This document shows positions 13,081-25,199 of a stretch of 64,000 nt of DNA, piece after piece. Source of the stretch: Rallus limicola (lineage: Eukaryota; Chordata; Aves; Gruiformes; Rallidae); NCBI GenBank assembly GCA_022605955.1, contig JAKCOZ010000018.1, forward strand, positions 6,828,001 through 6,892,000, read 5' to 3'. The stretch's first letter is position 1. The number at the start of each line of letters is the position of its first letter. A program made the position numbers and the translations under genes. The notes under the pieces were generated by a model, which was given only the letters and a program-made list of their open reading frames with translations, made no database searches and had not been told where the DNA came from.

Positions 13081-14620
13081 GACACACTGAATATTGAGAA
13101 CTAATAAGAAAATGTTACACACTCCTTTGGCCAGCAGTGGTGAGTAATAAAAAAAAACAAATCACTTAAGTTAACAAGCACTTTTAGAGAACTCATAATT
13201 GAGGTCTTAAATCTTTTTTTTTTTTTCTTGAGCGATAAGTTGTGTTTTTTTCATGGGGACTGAAGAGTTAAGTTCTGCTTGCTCAAATAAAAGCATGGGC
13301 TATATTTCTTTTTCTTAATGAAGTAGATGAACAGAAGTGGAAAAAGCAGGAAATGCGGCAGGAAGAATGAAGAGGCAAACATAAAAGAAAATGCTGTTAG
13401 ATCTGACGCTAACGGATAGGAGGGCTGGAGTGGGGAATGCAGCATTTCTTACAAGGCAGGTTTAGGATTCCTGTGTCAAGTACTGTGTTACATTTCACCA
13501 AAATACAGAATTCCAGTTAACAGTGTTTGAATGTTTATCACTAAGGGGGTTTATTCTGTAGGCCCAAGAATGATGTGAATTCTGTTTCTGGGGTTTGCAC
13601 TATCTGTTATTCACAGCAGAACGACAAGTGCCTAAGAGGTTGTGTTTGTGGGGGAAAATGCAGAATATCATAACCTAATTTTCAAAAATGGTGAATTTAG
13701 TGATGATCTATTCTTCTTAGCAAGTTACAGATATCTCTTGGGTGACTCAGATAATCTAGGTAAATTGTAACATCATTGTAATTTAAGAGTTTCATTCCTA
13801 AGAGTATCAGAGAACAGTTGTATGTATGATTAAAGTAGGTATGGGTAATTTTCCAGGTATATCTACTTCCATTTAGTGCATTTCACTGGTGTTCTCAGGC
13901 AGCCTTTTGATATGAAGTTAATGTAATACTCTGGTTTTAGGACCAGTGATAAGATGATTTATGTGCCAGTATTTCCCAGTGCAGTACTGCCAGTGTGTTT
14001 GCTCTTGAAAGAGAAGATTGATGGTCTTAACTGTCTGAAAATATTTCTTCCATTCCTGTGTGACAGTTCATTAACAGGCTATACGTGGAAACATCCTTAG
14101 TTATGTACAAAGCAGATTCATCTGCAAATATGTGAAACATGCATTTGATCCTATTTACTTGATGTGCACAAATAATCCATAAAGGGGATTTATTATTCCC
14201 ATTTGCCTTATCTTGCGTGATCAAACTATAATCAATACAAGCTATTATTCTTTCAAGGAAGAGATTTATAGACCTTGGTCATGGTGTAACGGCCAATGTG
14301 CACATAAAAATCAGTTGGAAAAGCCTTAACATTTACATGCAAGTGTTCTTGAGCCACAGCTACTGAATTGGATTCTATATCATGAAACAAAGTGGATTAT
14401 AATAACGCTAAATTGAAGAAATCGGAAGGAAAAAGTGGGTGTCACAATCTAGCAATTGACTTGTTTTTACCTATACTATGCCAGAAACATAGCTAGTCTG
14501 CATTTTTGTAGCTGTATGAGCAAAATATGACTTTCAGCACTTCTTCACTTAAGCCACTATGGCACAAGGGGTCCTAGCTCTTGCTCTGTAACAGGCAGGT
14601 CAAGAGCAAGAAGGGGGCTT

Positions 14621-14681
14621 GAATACACTCAGAGCTACAGAACCAGACCCTTCTGGTTCTGTAACTCTGTGTGTGGTATTC
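14621..14681. other. Near-perfect inverted repeat (hairpin)
   Basis: The left arm 14621-14647 pairs with the right arm 14652-14681 across a 4-nt loop (CCCT). The inner 22 positions match at 20, and the outer five pair again after a 3-nt bulge. The central part reads AGAGCTACAGAACCAGA against TCTGGTTCTGTAACTCT. Flanking sequence is not repetitive. It could be a template-switch mutation, a small foldback element or an RNA hairpin. The very short loop is unlike a typical microRNA precursor. Confidence 0.75.
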
Positions 14682-17418
14682 ATCCTTTGTGGGAGCGATT
14701 TGTACTTGTTACAATACCAATTTTGGATTTGCCATCCATCTAGTAACTTACAGTTTCTGTGACTCTAAAATTTTTTTCCCCTCAGTTAAAATAATAGTGA
14801 AAAAGTTAAACTTGACATTAAAAGTTGCCTGACTTCATAGTTAAACCCATCGTGGAAAAAACCCTATTTTTCTTGGGGCTGTTGTTTCAGCTTGTCTGCA
14901 AACTCGAGTTAATACTGTCATATCCATGTACCCCATATTTATTTGCTAACTGTTTTTATTATCTTAGTGGAATTTCCCATCTGGATTCCTAGCTAATCCC
15001 TAACTCTTATTATGTACAGTTGAGAAGAAACTCTGCCATAGTAACAGTTAAAAACAGATTCCTGCCTCCTCTACTTCAGCCTCAAAAATGTTAGCTGTGG
15101 TTTAGCTGTGAATTAAAGGTTTCAGGTATTGGCAAGGGAGATGGACAAAGCACCTTCTCAGAGATTAGATGCACAAACCACCCAGGAGACGAGCAATTCC
15201 TATGCTCGTAAATACATTCTTACCCCAGCTTTGAGCATTTTAATAAAACAAGGTAAAGTAGGGTTCATACAACGTGCCTGCAGTCTCTGCTTTTCTCAAC
15301 TTTGTGTTTGACAGGTATGATGATATTGTGACATATTCTGTAGAAGTTTCACTTTGACTCCTCAGGTGGGAGGCGAGTAGACTGTGGGAGAATAGTTCTA
15401 GTGTTTCCTTCCTTTTTGACACTCTGGAGTAGACTGTTGGCAAACTGCTGTTATATTAATCCTTCTATTGCAAACAGAATGGTGCCTGTACAGCAGCAAA
15501 TTATGTTCTCTCTCTGATGGTAGAGGCATTGAATCGTAAGGGTATGTGTAGTCAAGGCCATTAAAAGGTCTTAATTTTTGTGGAATTTTTATTTACACAT
15601 TTTTGCTAACGTTATATATTTTCATCTATTTGTAGTTATTATTTGGCTCATCATTATAACCTTAAAATGGAGATTTCCTTCAAATGATAAATGTTAATTT
15701 TTTTTGAGATTAAGAAGTTGTTTTCTGTGGATTAGAAGTTTCACATGTAGCTCTGTCTAACCCTCCACTGTTTTCAAGTCTTGAAATTATGCAGCCATGA
15801 TTAACAGGTGATTCTAGATTATTAACAAATGAAGTGTTATATTAAGTTACTAATCAGGCATATCATGGATTTTGTTTTCTTTTCATAATGTATTATAATT
15901 ACCCATAATAGCATCTACGGAATGTTTCATTTAATTTGAAAATTTTTCTCTTTATATATATATAAATACATTTAAATTCTGCTTTTATTCTAATTTGTAA
16001 ATATTTCTTCTTATTTTGCTATCTCTTGCTTCATCAAAATGTGGTTACTGAATCTTTTTTTTTTTTTTCATTGATTTTTATATCCATTGTGAAAACAATT
16101 TATGTTCTGCTTCCTAGGGACACACTGAACTGAGTTTTAATATACGAGGGGGAAAGAACAGTCTGAGATCCTCCCCTATCCTGCTTTCCACCTCCCATTC
16201 ATATAAGTACCATGGGGGGCTGTTGTGGATTTTCAGACTTTTCTGTAGAACTACAACTTTTTACTTTTACCTCCACTGGTGGATGAGATATGAGATACTG
16301 ATTGGAGTAAAGGATGACTTCCGAAATACCATTCCTGATTTTCAGTATCTGAAGAGAGATAAATTTGTACCTTTCAGGATTAGGGCACAGAGAATTAATG
16401 GTTTGATTGTAGTGCCTTTCAGACTGGCTTAATGTTGAGGTAACAAAGCTTTTCTCAAATCGGTGAGAACCAGTGTACATACCCAAGAGTTACACCGTTT
16501 TTCTACAGTCGCTGATACTACACGCCAAACTCTTGTTGTTCTTTCACCCCTTCTCACCTGAAGAAATCTAATTTTCAAAGTCTGGAGGATTTGCTAAAAT
16601 TCCCCCACAAGACAACTTAGCCAACATTTTGTCTGGGGGGGAGGTCAACAGCAGTTCAGTTAAAAACTGAAGGCAATTGTAAAGACTCAAGTGCAGGGGT
16701 GATTTCTAGGTTAAAAAGAAAAGTTATATTAAATAAAGTACTGATATGTGTTTGATGTAGTGATAAGTTGAATATCTGTAGCAGTTGCTTCCCACCAGAT
16801 GGGCTGTAAGTAGGTTGGAGAGCTGGCAGCTGATATTTAGGACGTGTAATCTGAGGAAAGCAGGAAGGTAGAAAGCAAGGGGCAAACTGTGAAGTAGAGT
16901 GGAAATGGAAAGAAATAGAGCAGTTAAAATAGGAAACTTGTTACTGTTTTCCTGCAATATAATAGTTGCAATTGCTACATTACTTTCCTTTAGGGGGGTA
17001 TGTTTGTTCCACAGCAGACAAGAGAGGTATACAGGGAGATCTTTTCACTGGAGAACCAGATCTGCCCCACCACAATGGGTATCACAGTTTAAGTGCCAAT
17101 AGATTCTCAGATAAGGCATGATGATGTTGCAAAAGCCAGCCACAGTCCCTGTCTGGAGCAACAGCTGTGTTAAACTGCTTTCTGCAAGGGTAATACAAAT
17201 TTCACATTATTAGTGTTTCATATCCCAGTGACATGATGTGTGTGTCTTAAGGGGCCGCTGTCTAGTGAGCAGCTCTGGTTCTTTCTTTGTTTTTATTAAT
17301 TCTTTTGACACTACATGTTATAACAGATTCTGTCATCTACTGTACTAAATCCTTTGGAGCCTGGTAAAAAAGGAAACGTGTTTGTCACTGTTTCATGAAT
17401 ACAACTGATTTTTTTCAG

Positions 17419-17506
17419 ATTCTCCAGGGAGTAAAAGAAGACAAGATTTCACTTCCAGCATCTGTGTGTTATTGCCGGCATCTGGCAGTCCACGTGCCCA
17501 TTGCTG
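17419..17506 (+). other. Exon-like segment (weak candidate)
   Basis: A clear acceptor (GATTTTTTTCAG) precedes 17419, and a moderate donor (CTG|GTAATA) follows 17506. Two of the three frames stay open over 88 bp. One begins ILQGVKEDKISLPAS. The other begins SPGSKRRQDFTSS and is phase-compatible with 11451-11516. The segment holds two CpGs and a CACGTG E-box. I recognise neither peptide. Confidence 0.15.
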
Positions 17507-18908
17507 GTAATAAACAAGATGCAAACATACTGCTTCATTTGTAGACTACTCTCCCTAGTTAGCTTCAAGCTTACTCTTCTACCAGCTGTCACTGAATTTA
17601 GCCATAATGATTTGGCCTGAAAGCACTGGTGATTGTTACCTGCCAGGGAAGCGTCTGGAAGAAATACAAATAATTCCTTTTTATTTTAATACATGTTCCT
17701 GCTTCACTAACCTTCACTTCACCTTTTCAGGGTCAAAGATGTGACTGACTCATTGCAGGGCTGCATGGTCACAACGGGGGATTTTGTCAGTCCTCAGCTA
17801 TTGTTTACTGTAGCTATACCATGTCAGGAGTATTGAATACCACTTTTTCCAGCGGTTGCTACCCTCTTCAGGTATAAATGCTCATTGGCAGCATTTGATG
17901 TGGTCTTCTGTAGCTCTAAAATAGTTATTTAAAATTAATTATATTTTTCATGCTCTTTTCCTTTGCTTCTCTTTCATTTCCCCAGAAAGATGGGCTTCTC
18001 TTTACTTGAGATGGACAGCAGTCTAACATGGGGCATGACTAACACTTTCACTTAGTCATGGGTTTCTGACTGGCTAGCAAAGCAGGTGAATCCATCCAGG
18101 CTCCTTAGATCCTGTCGTCTTACTGAATCAATTACAGTTCATTCTTTACAAACAAGTCTTGCACTATTGTATAGTGAGTTCTGCAAGCACTTCATGTTTA
18201 AAGAGTCTGAAGAATTTCCAATATGTGTGGGGCTTTGTTTATAAAATTAGATACAAACTGCAAAAGAATCAGAGTCTAACAGCTCCCAGCTCTCTTATAT
18301 GCACAGGTTGGAGAAAAAATTATATGCAACCAAACATGTTGTATGTGGTTTGTCTGCAGCAAAGGCTGAAGGTTCGGGGGGTTAATCCACAGACATCAAC
18401 CCACAGTAGTCTGCCTTGCAGCAATACCTTGCTGCATCTGCTTTTGTGGGAATCTGGAATGATGACAGAGGTGGTGCTGTCTGCCCTCCAAAAATGCACA
18501 ACCATAGAGGTACTGTGTTAAAAATGTCAGTAGGAGATTGGAAAATGATGTATGCTTCGGTGCTTCTTCATGTCATTACACTTTGATCAGAGGTAAATTC
18601 ATTTGTATTTTAGCCCTATCCTTCAAGTTTAAGGCTCTACTGGTGCTATTGAATGATATGTCACCAGATTTTTTAGGACAGTGCTTTCTAATGTCTGATA
18701 TAAATAAATTCAGCCGACCAGGTCTTTGTTACATCTTGCTTTCTTGAATCATTAGTGCCTTACCTTACAGTGTAAAGAAAGTGTTTTGTCTTCTACAACC
18801 AAGCAAATGTCACGTAATAACTAAGCGTTCTGAAAAAATTCTGTCAAACACTACCACATTGATAGGAAATAGATAGGTTTTAACTCTGCAGGGCCTGTAT
18901 GTATAGCT

Positions 18909-18961
18909 GGGAGAGGAAACAGAAGGGGAGGGGATGCAGAGGGAGAGGACAGAGAGGACAG
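18909..18961 (+). repeat. Purine-rich low-complexity tract
   Basis: About 53 bp dominated by G and A, broken by a few C and T. It is a simple-sequence region with no assigned function. Confidence 0.6.
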
Positions 18962-19356
18962 GTTTTTACTCCATGTGAAAACTGATGACTTCTTTTCCCC
19001 ATGAAGCTCTGTCGAAGGTTTCTTATATATTGATTATTTTCCATAAAGAGATATCAAACCTATGCAGTTATTTTGCCAATTGTGAAGTAGCTGAATAAGG
19101 ATCTCCAGCACAAGATGCTTTTATCATATTTGCGTGGCTTTTGTGATGCATGGGTGACATGTTTTTGTACAATGCTTGTCAGTGTCATTTACATCTCAGC
19201 ATGGGAGGTTTTCTTTGGCCCTGCTTGCTGCAAAAGTGAAGAGGTAGCGGTTCTCCCTGGTGGTACTGGTGACACTCCTTTGTTTCATTTGTTTTATGGA
19301 GATTGATATCTGGTGAGATCAAATCTCTCAAAAGGCAGTATCTTTAGTATCTTTAT

Positions 19357-19664
19357 CTGAGACCTTATCACTGCCTACAATTACCTGACAGGAGGTTGTA
19401 GAGTGGTGGGCAACAGTCTCTTCAGCCAGGTGACAGGACAAGGGGAAATGGCACTAAACTGCACCGGGGCAGCGTCAGATCAGATGTTAGGAAAAAGTTT
19501 TCACTGAAAAAGTTGTCAGGGCCTGGAACAGGCTGTCCAGGGAGCGGGTTGAGTCACTTTCTCTAGATGGTGCAGATGAGGTACTTAGGGATATGGTTTA
19601 GCATAGGACAGGAATGACTGGACTCGACCTTAAAGGTCTTTTCCAACCTAGTGATTCTATGATT
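19357..19664 (+). mobile_element. CR1 LINE, 5'-truncated, end of ORF2 plus 3' UTR
   Basis: The 3' end reads TTTTCCAACCTAGTGATTCT followed by ATGATT, the typical avian CR1 terminus. Upstream, the sequence encodes the last part of ORF2 in broken frames. A segment resembling DLITAYNYLTGGC starts at 19360, a second-frame piece follows, and the tail EVLRDMV ends at the stop codon 19599-19601. Small deletions have shifted the frame at least twice, so no protein can be made. CR1 copies are usually truncated at the 5' end during target-primed reverse transcription, and this one retains only about 310 bp. An A/T palindrome (19669-19686) lies directly after it. Confidence 0.92.
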
Positions 19665-19850
19665 ACATTTTTTTTAATTAAAAAAATGTATTAAACTTAT
19701 CTAGCATTTTCTATGCTACAGGGCCTGAGCCTTCATATGTTTATATAAAGTGCCTATCACCATATTTGATAAATTTTCTTTGTTAAACCACTCTGATAGC
19801 AGAAGAACAGCAGTCAGCCTGTTAGCACCTCAGCACTTCTATTTTAAAAG

Positions 19851-19867
19851 AAAAAAAAAAAAAAAAA
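19851..19867. repeat. Poly-A tract
   Basis: A run of 17 A residues after TTTTAAAAG. It could be the tail of a degraded retrocopy, but no recognisable body lies upstream. Confidence 0.8.
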
Positions 19868-22800
19868 GAAACGCACAAAACTGCTGCCAGCTTGCCCAGC
19901 TGGTGTTTAATACTGCTGCTCCATTGGGGCTGGGGGGAGACCTGTGGTGAGTGGCAGCAGTGTGCACTGTGACTGCCTCAACCGCTCCAACAAGAGGGCC
20001 AGTGTCTCAGAAGGGCAGCAGGACATGAAGGCTCAGGCCCAGACAAGGGGGTGTTTAACACAGGGATGTGCTTGTAAGTGGCATTTTTGAGTGCAAAAGC
20101 TCAGAGCGACTTTAAGAAATGGAAGAAAAGAGACTGTGATGGACATAATAGAGCATATCCAATGTTTTCAACTATTCCTGAATTTAAGCTAAAAAGCTTG
20201 CTGTGAAATGCATGAGTGTTCTGAGCTTGCTATTTTCCATATTAATAGGGAAAAATCCTTTAAAATATTACAGTTGTTCTTATGCTGTCTTAAAAGCTTT
20301 CAGGAGTTGCTTTTGCTGATGTTTGTGGTCCAACGAAGTTTTGCAATGTGGCTAAATACTGCATCACTAATGTTCTCTGTGATGACTTATCTTAGAACTG
20401 AGAAAGAAGAGAATAATCATAGAAAATTGTCTTTAAGGGCACTGATGACCTACGTGACACATGGTTATAAACAGTATGTACAGAAGTGATAAGCTTGAAA
20501 AATAGAAAGTGTGCAACTCGTGAAATACATGTTTGCTATGCAGTGGATTATTTATTGATTTGTAATAGATCAATGTGCAGTTATAGAAAGACAATATTGG
20601 TGCTAACATAATAATTATGATCTGTTCAAAGCATCGCATGAAAGAAGTATTATATCCTTTCTATTCAAAAATACATCTTTCCAGAAAAACTGAAATTGTA
20701 GGTATTGGAATAGCCTACTGCATACCTGATTCCTTGTAGCCATTAAATAAAGATGGAAAGTCTCTTTGCACCCCAATTTACCAGCTTGAAGAAGGAATTA
20801 TATTTTGTATTGCATTCAGGATTTTAGACTAAAAGTTCTTCAGACTCCATATCTAGTAGCATATGAAAGAACTAAATGAGCTCATTTTCTGCTGGAGATG
20901 CATGAAAGTGGGGGTAGACCTAGGAAAAAAAGGCTTTGTGAAGAAGTGTTGAAGAGCAGGCTTTAGACAAAGTGGATTTGATTTCTGTCAGTACTCCGAA
21001 AGTTGAAGGATTCAGTCAAATCATTCAATTCCTACCTCTGTTTCTGTAATAACGTTAACAGGTACCTCTTTCTACTGTGGCTTCTTTGCAAAAATGACCT
21101 GCTTTATGATGCATAGCACAGTAGGACTTTTCTATTAGTTAGGGCCTTTAAGTAGGATTTTTAGTAATAATCTGTATGCTTGTGTGTTACTGAAATAAAG
21201 CAATAAAGTAGCCTAAAAACTGGAATTAAGAGCGGTACAGGAAGTTGTAAAATGAAACTTAGACTGAAACTTCAGTGGAGACCTTGGAACAGGGACTCAG
21301 AATGGCTTCAGAAGAGCTTGTGACATTTTATTTCAGCCTTGAACATTTTGTAGAGAATTTTCTAATGGTTTACATGATGTCTAGCAAAGCCACTGTTTCC
21401 TATTCAGTTCATAACCCACAGCAGGAGCCCTTGGAATGGCTAGAACCCTTCACCTAGGTGACTTCACCTGTGAATCTAGTGGCTGCTTGGCAGCCCACCC
21501 TTCCCATGTCCTTGTTTACCACACTAATATATGTTTGCTATTTGGTACTTGCTGTAACAGAAGGTGTAGTTTCAACTTTTATTTTTAAACATTTTAAAAT
21601 GAAGGGGATGCTTCAGCTACAGGGTGGACATCTGTGCTTAGTCCTTCATCTTCACCAAAGGCACTTACTTTATCCTCACAGAGGTGGGATTTAGAACAGA
21701 ATGCAGATAGAGGGACCTCTTCCACCTTTTCCAGTGAGGTGCTGCTTTCTCATTTTATTAGCCTTATTCCCCATCTGTCCATTTATAACAGCTAAGATGT
21801 GTCTTTCCACTGGCAGTCTTGATTTGACTCACTTTTACTTTAATATGAAAGCTACAACAAACCTGCTAATGGCACAGAGGTTCTGATTGATTTGTATTTT
21901 CTCTCTTGTTCAACTGAAGGGGATTAATTCCTTGGATTTGAGGGGATTCTGCATGCAAATTTACTGGAGAAAGAGAAATAATTCTTAAGTGACAGTTAAA
22001 TTAAGGACACCTTAGCTTTTAAGGTCTGTGCCTGTTTTTACATTTCCTTTGATAAGGTTTTTCTTGGTCAGATTGTATGGCCTGATATATTCTCCCTACA
22101 TCTAGTTTCCATTCTTTAGTCTAAAGCAATGTCATTGTAACTGTATCATGAAGTCCAAAATGAGAGACAGGGAAGAATCGGTTTTATACTTTGAATTCAG
22201 TTTTCTTCTTGTTCTTTCCTTCTGCCTTTTCCTCTCTCAGATGTATTCATACTTTTTTTTTCTCCAGGGATAACCCTAGGGTTTCACACATGGGGAAGGG
22301 GTTTACCTTGTTTCGCCATGTAGGGAAGAAGCATGCTGAAAACCCTTTTGCAAATGTTGACTTGTTGGTTATGTTAGATTATTACTTCCATGTCAGTTGA
22401 GTTCCATGCAAAATAGTAGCAAATATATGGCTAGTTTCTTGCAATAATGCCATTAAGATGTCCAGAGAGAGGAGTTAAGTGTTTGGTAGTTTTGGGAACA
22501 ATTTTCAGCATCTTTACATGTGCATTTAGGCTCAGTATTCGCAGAGAATCAGGATGCTCTCTGAGACCGTAGAAAAGATGTACAACTGAACAAGAGATGG
22601 CAGATGTTCTGGTTACAAATCATAAGAGAGTCCTTACGGAGACTTTAAATAGTCATGAAGGTTGGCTGGATGCAGGCTTATTAAAGTATAGCTGCTTCAT
22701 ATTACAGCAATGCTGGTGGAAGCTGGAGGCACAGATTAAGGGCAGTAGCTGGCCCTTAGGGCAAAATTCTCAACTTGAACTCTTCTCTGCAGAACAAATC

Positions 22801-23439
22801 CCAAGCATGTCATGCCCTTGTTCCATGCATAGGACTTGCATTAATCTGAGTCCCTTCTTTATTTGGGTGATTTGGGGAGAGGAAGAGGGGGAGGTTGGTT
22901 TGTTTTTAAGAAAAGCTTCACTCCCTGAACCATTTAGGAGGCATATTAGTCTGCAATTGTGCTATCTGCTAGAATCTCTTAACACCAGATGTTGAGTTTT
23001 AACATCCATGCTGAGGCAAAGGTGCCAGAGACACTAAATCTCTGAAATATGTGAAGTTACTCCTTGGATAATTTGATGTCATCTAGAGCAGAATCTCTCA
23101 ACATGTTAGAAAGAAATACATGATGAAACATTCATCTTTCACATTAACCTCAGTGGATCTAGCCAGCATGACTGCACAAGTAACATTGCAGGAACAGTGT
23201 GGCTCCTGCTAAGCCAAGCTTTCTTGCTGTTTCTTTGAAGACACAGCAATAGCTTTCCTAGTGCACTGTATACAGCTTAATTTATGGATTTGGAGAGAAG
23301 TCTTAGCAAAAGTTCCGCTTCACAGATTTCTGCTTAAGCTGAAAGCTGCAGCTAGCGAAGGGAGGACATAAGAGTGGATACAGATGATAAAGACTAGCTA
23401 AAAAAAAAAAAGGGAACAAGCAATTGCTTGTCAGAGTAG
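19868..23439. other. Single-copy noncoding sequence
   Basis: No gene or repeat family recognised. 22191-22400 contains a strong acceptor-like sequence (TTTTTTTCTCCAG, ending at 22267) followed by an open stretch, but no good donor follows it. An octamer-type site ATGCAAAT lies at 21953-21960. An A run is present at 23399-23411, close upstream of the old CR1 copy. The 132-codon frame at 22597-22995 has no family signature. Confidence 0.55.
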
Positions 23440-23905
23440 CTCTTCTAAATTGGAGAGAAGTATTAAGCAGGGTTCCCAAAGGGGTAGTCCTTGAACATAG
23501 ACAGTATCCAATCTATATACATGACTGATGGGGAGAGTGAACTGGTTAGTTGCTGATGAAACTAAATTTGGAACAGCAGAGGCTGTGGAACAAACAATAA
23601 GGGAAACTTGAAAGGACTTCAGACTGAAGTATGAGCCCTGGCATATTAAATGACCTTTAATGCAGACAGATGTATACCACAATGAAGCAAACAGAAAAAG
23701 TTCATTTAAACAGTGAAATAATAAAACTCAAGAGCTGTAACTTCTACAGCCTAAGCAGAACGATGCAAAGAGCAAACAGAAAGTGTATCTTTGCTTCTGT
23801 TGTTATTGAACTAATTGATTCAGGTATAGAAAATATCTGGTGCTATGCATTTATATATCTGATTACTTGGCCCACAGAGGATTGTTCCCAGTCCTTTTTC
23901 TGAAG
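23440..23905 (+). mobile_element. Ancient, heavily diverged CR1 LINE fragment (reverse transcriptase end)
   Basis: The order of decayed CR1 ORF2 landmarks is preserved. CAGGGTTCCCAAAGGGG (near 23468) corresponds to the GVPQGS motif. A stretch reading LVADETKFG at 23546-23572 corresponds to the reverse transcriptase active-site region FADDTKLGG, with the second catalytic Asp read as Glu. CTTTAATGCAGACAGATGTA corresponds to the FNADKC motif. Near 23840 there is a counterpart of the sequence around RPHLEYCVQ. Many indels and stops make it non-functional. It is much more diverged than the other copies here, so it belongs to an older CR1 lineage. Its 3' boundary is unclear. Confidence 0.7.
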
Positions 23906-24239
23906 CTATTTCTAAGTAACAGAGAATTGGTTTGTGAGGAAATTATAACCAGAGATTTTCAAAACAGTAAGAACAATTGGTGCAATTCAGTGGTAAAAGC
24001 TGTCTCAAAATCCATTTCTCCATCTGTAGGAGTTCAGTTACATGGAGTAAAGCAAATTTTGGACTATCAGATTCAAAGTAAAACAACAAATTTGTTTTTA
24101 TATTTATGCATATACTTTTTTCCCCAGATACAGGTGTTTTTCAGCAAAGTCAATGTTAATGTTAGCCTGTGCTTTCTGTCATTGAATTGATATACACCCA
24201 CAGTGCTCTGAAACAAGCATATGTTGCGCTGTTGGCAGT

Positions 24240-24259
24240 GGGGGGGGGGGGGTGGGGGG
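24240..24259 (+). repeat. G-rich tract, G-quadruplex capable
   Basis: Thirteen G, one T, then six G. The run contains enough adjacent GGG groups to fold as an intramolecular G-quadruplex. Such runs are prone to length change and sequencing error, so the exact count should be treated cautiously. Confidence 0.85.
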
Positions 24260-24829
24260 TTAATCTCATTGTCTTCAGATTGCATCTGCAGAGGAAGTAA
24301 AGTGTGTCTCTGTTACACTAGTGCACTGTATCTTCATTTCTTCTGTCTATGGATATAATGTAAACATGTTACCAAATGCTGCCCATGCAGCTGTAGGCTG
24401 TGTGTCCAAAAAAACACTTAAGGTGTACCAAAGGTGCTAGAAGTACAGGAGATATACTGCCATACAAGAGTTTTGCGGGGCTGCTTCATGGGCTGTGGCA
24501 GAATTTCCCAGCGCTGTCCTCAGCCACGGGTGTGTGTGATTGACACACAGCCTTATCCCTTCGTCTCTTGTAGATGTGTGGGTCATGTTCAGAGCATTCT
24601 CAGGGATAGTAGAAAACAGCCAGGTGTTGGGGCAGCATGGACCCCTGAAAAGCTCTTCCTCATCTCTTGTGATGAAAAAGAACGGCAAATGTAAGCTTCC
24701 TGATACCTGAATCTGACCAGCCAAAAACAGCTAGGCTTTGCAGCCCTTTCTTGAGATGAAAGAGTCTGTAAATCCAAGGCACTTGTCTCTTTTCTTATAG
24801 CTGACTGAGCTACATGCCTCTCTTTGCAG

Positions 24830-24947
24830 GATTTCATTTTCACCCAACAACCCGCAGAGCGTTGCACAATAACAAATGTAGCCCAGTTTTCCCATGGCCC
24901 CCGTCTAATCATGCACAGAGATGTAGCACTACCGAGCTGCTGGCCAG
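24830..24947 (+). other. Exon-like segment (candidate)
   Basis: A good acceptor (TGCCTCTCTTTGCAG) precedes 24830, with an alternative acceptor TTTCTTATAG before 24801. A strong donor (CCAG|GTGAGA) follows 24947. The 118 bp are open in the first frame for 39 codons (begins DFIFTQQPAERC, contains FSHGPRLIMHRD). A second frame and the opposite strand are also open, so openness is weak evidence. About four CpGs survive within it. I recognise none of the peptides. It could be an exon of a coding or noncoding transcript, or conserved regulatory DNA. Confidence 0.2.
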
Positions 24948-25199
24948 GTGAGACTCCAAAGAAATCAGTGCAGCGAAGCAAAGCATTTTACTGCTGTTGG
25001 TAATGCAGTTATATTTATTGTCCTGTCTGTCTTCGCTGTCACCTCAGACAGCTTTTCTGGCTTTAGCTGATGTGGGTTAATCATGGTTACTGGGGCAGAC
25101 ATGGGGTTGTGTATAAATTAATGTAGTCAGGGAAAAAAAAATCAATAGAAACTTCAGATAATTTTATTTTCAGTTTTGAAATGGACTGGCAAGAGGTTT

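Larger units (their letters stand above)
13081..19356. other. Single-copy noncoding sequence, AT-rich
   Basis: No gene or assignable transposon seen. It contains T runs at 13214-13226 and 16055-16068, a short TA run at 15953-15966, a strong hairpin at 14621-14681, an exon-like segment at 17419-17506 and a purine-rich patch at 18909-18961. The stretch 15560-16080 is notably AT-rich. Open frames reach at most 120 codons (18159-18521) and show no family signature. Confidence 0.55.
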
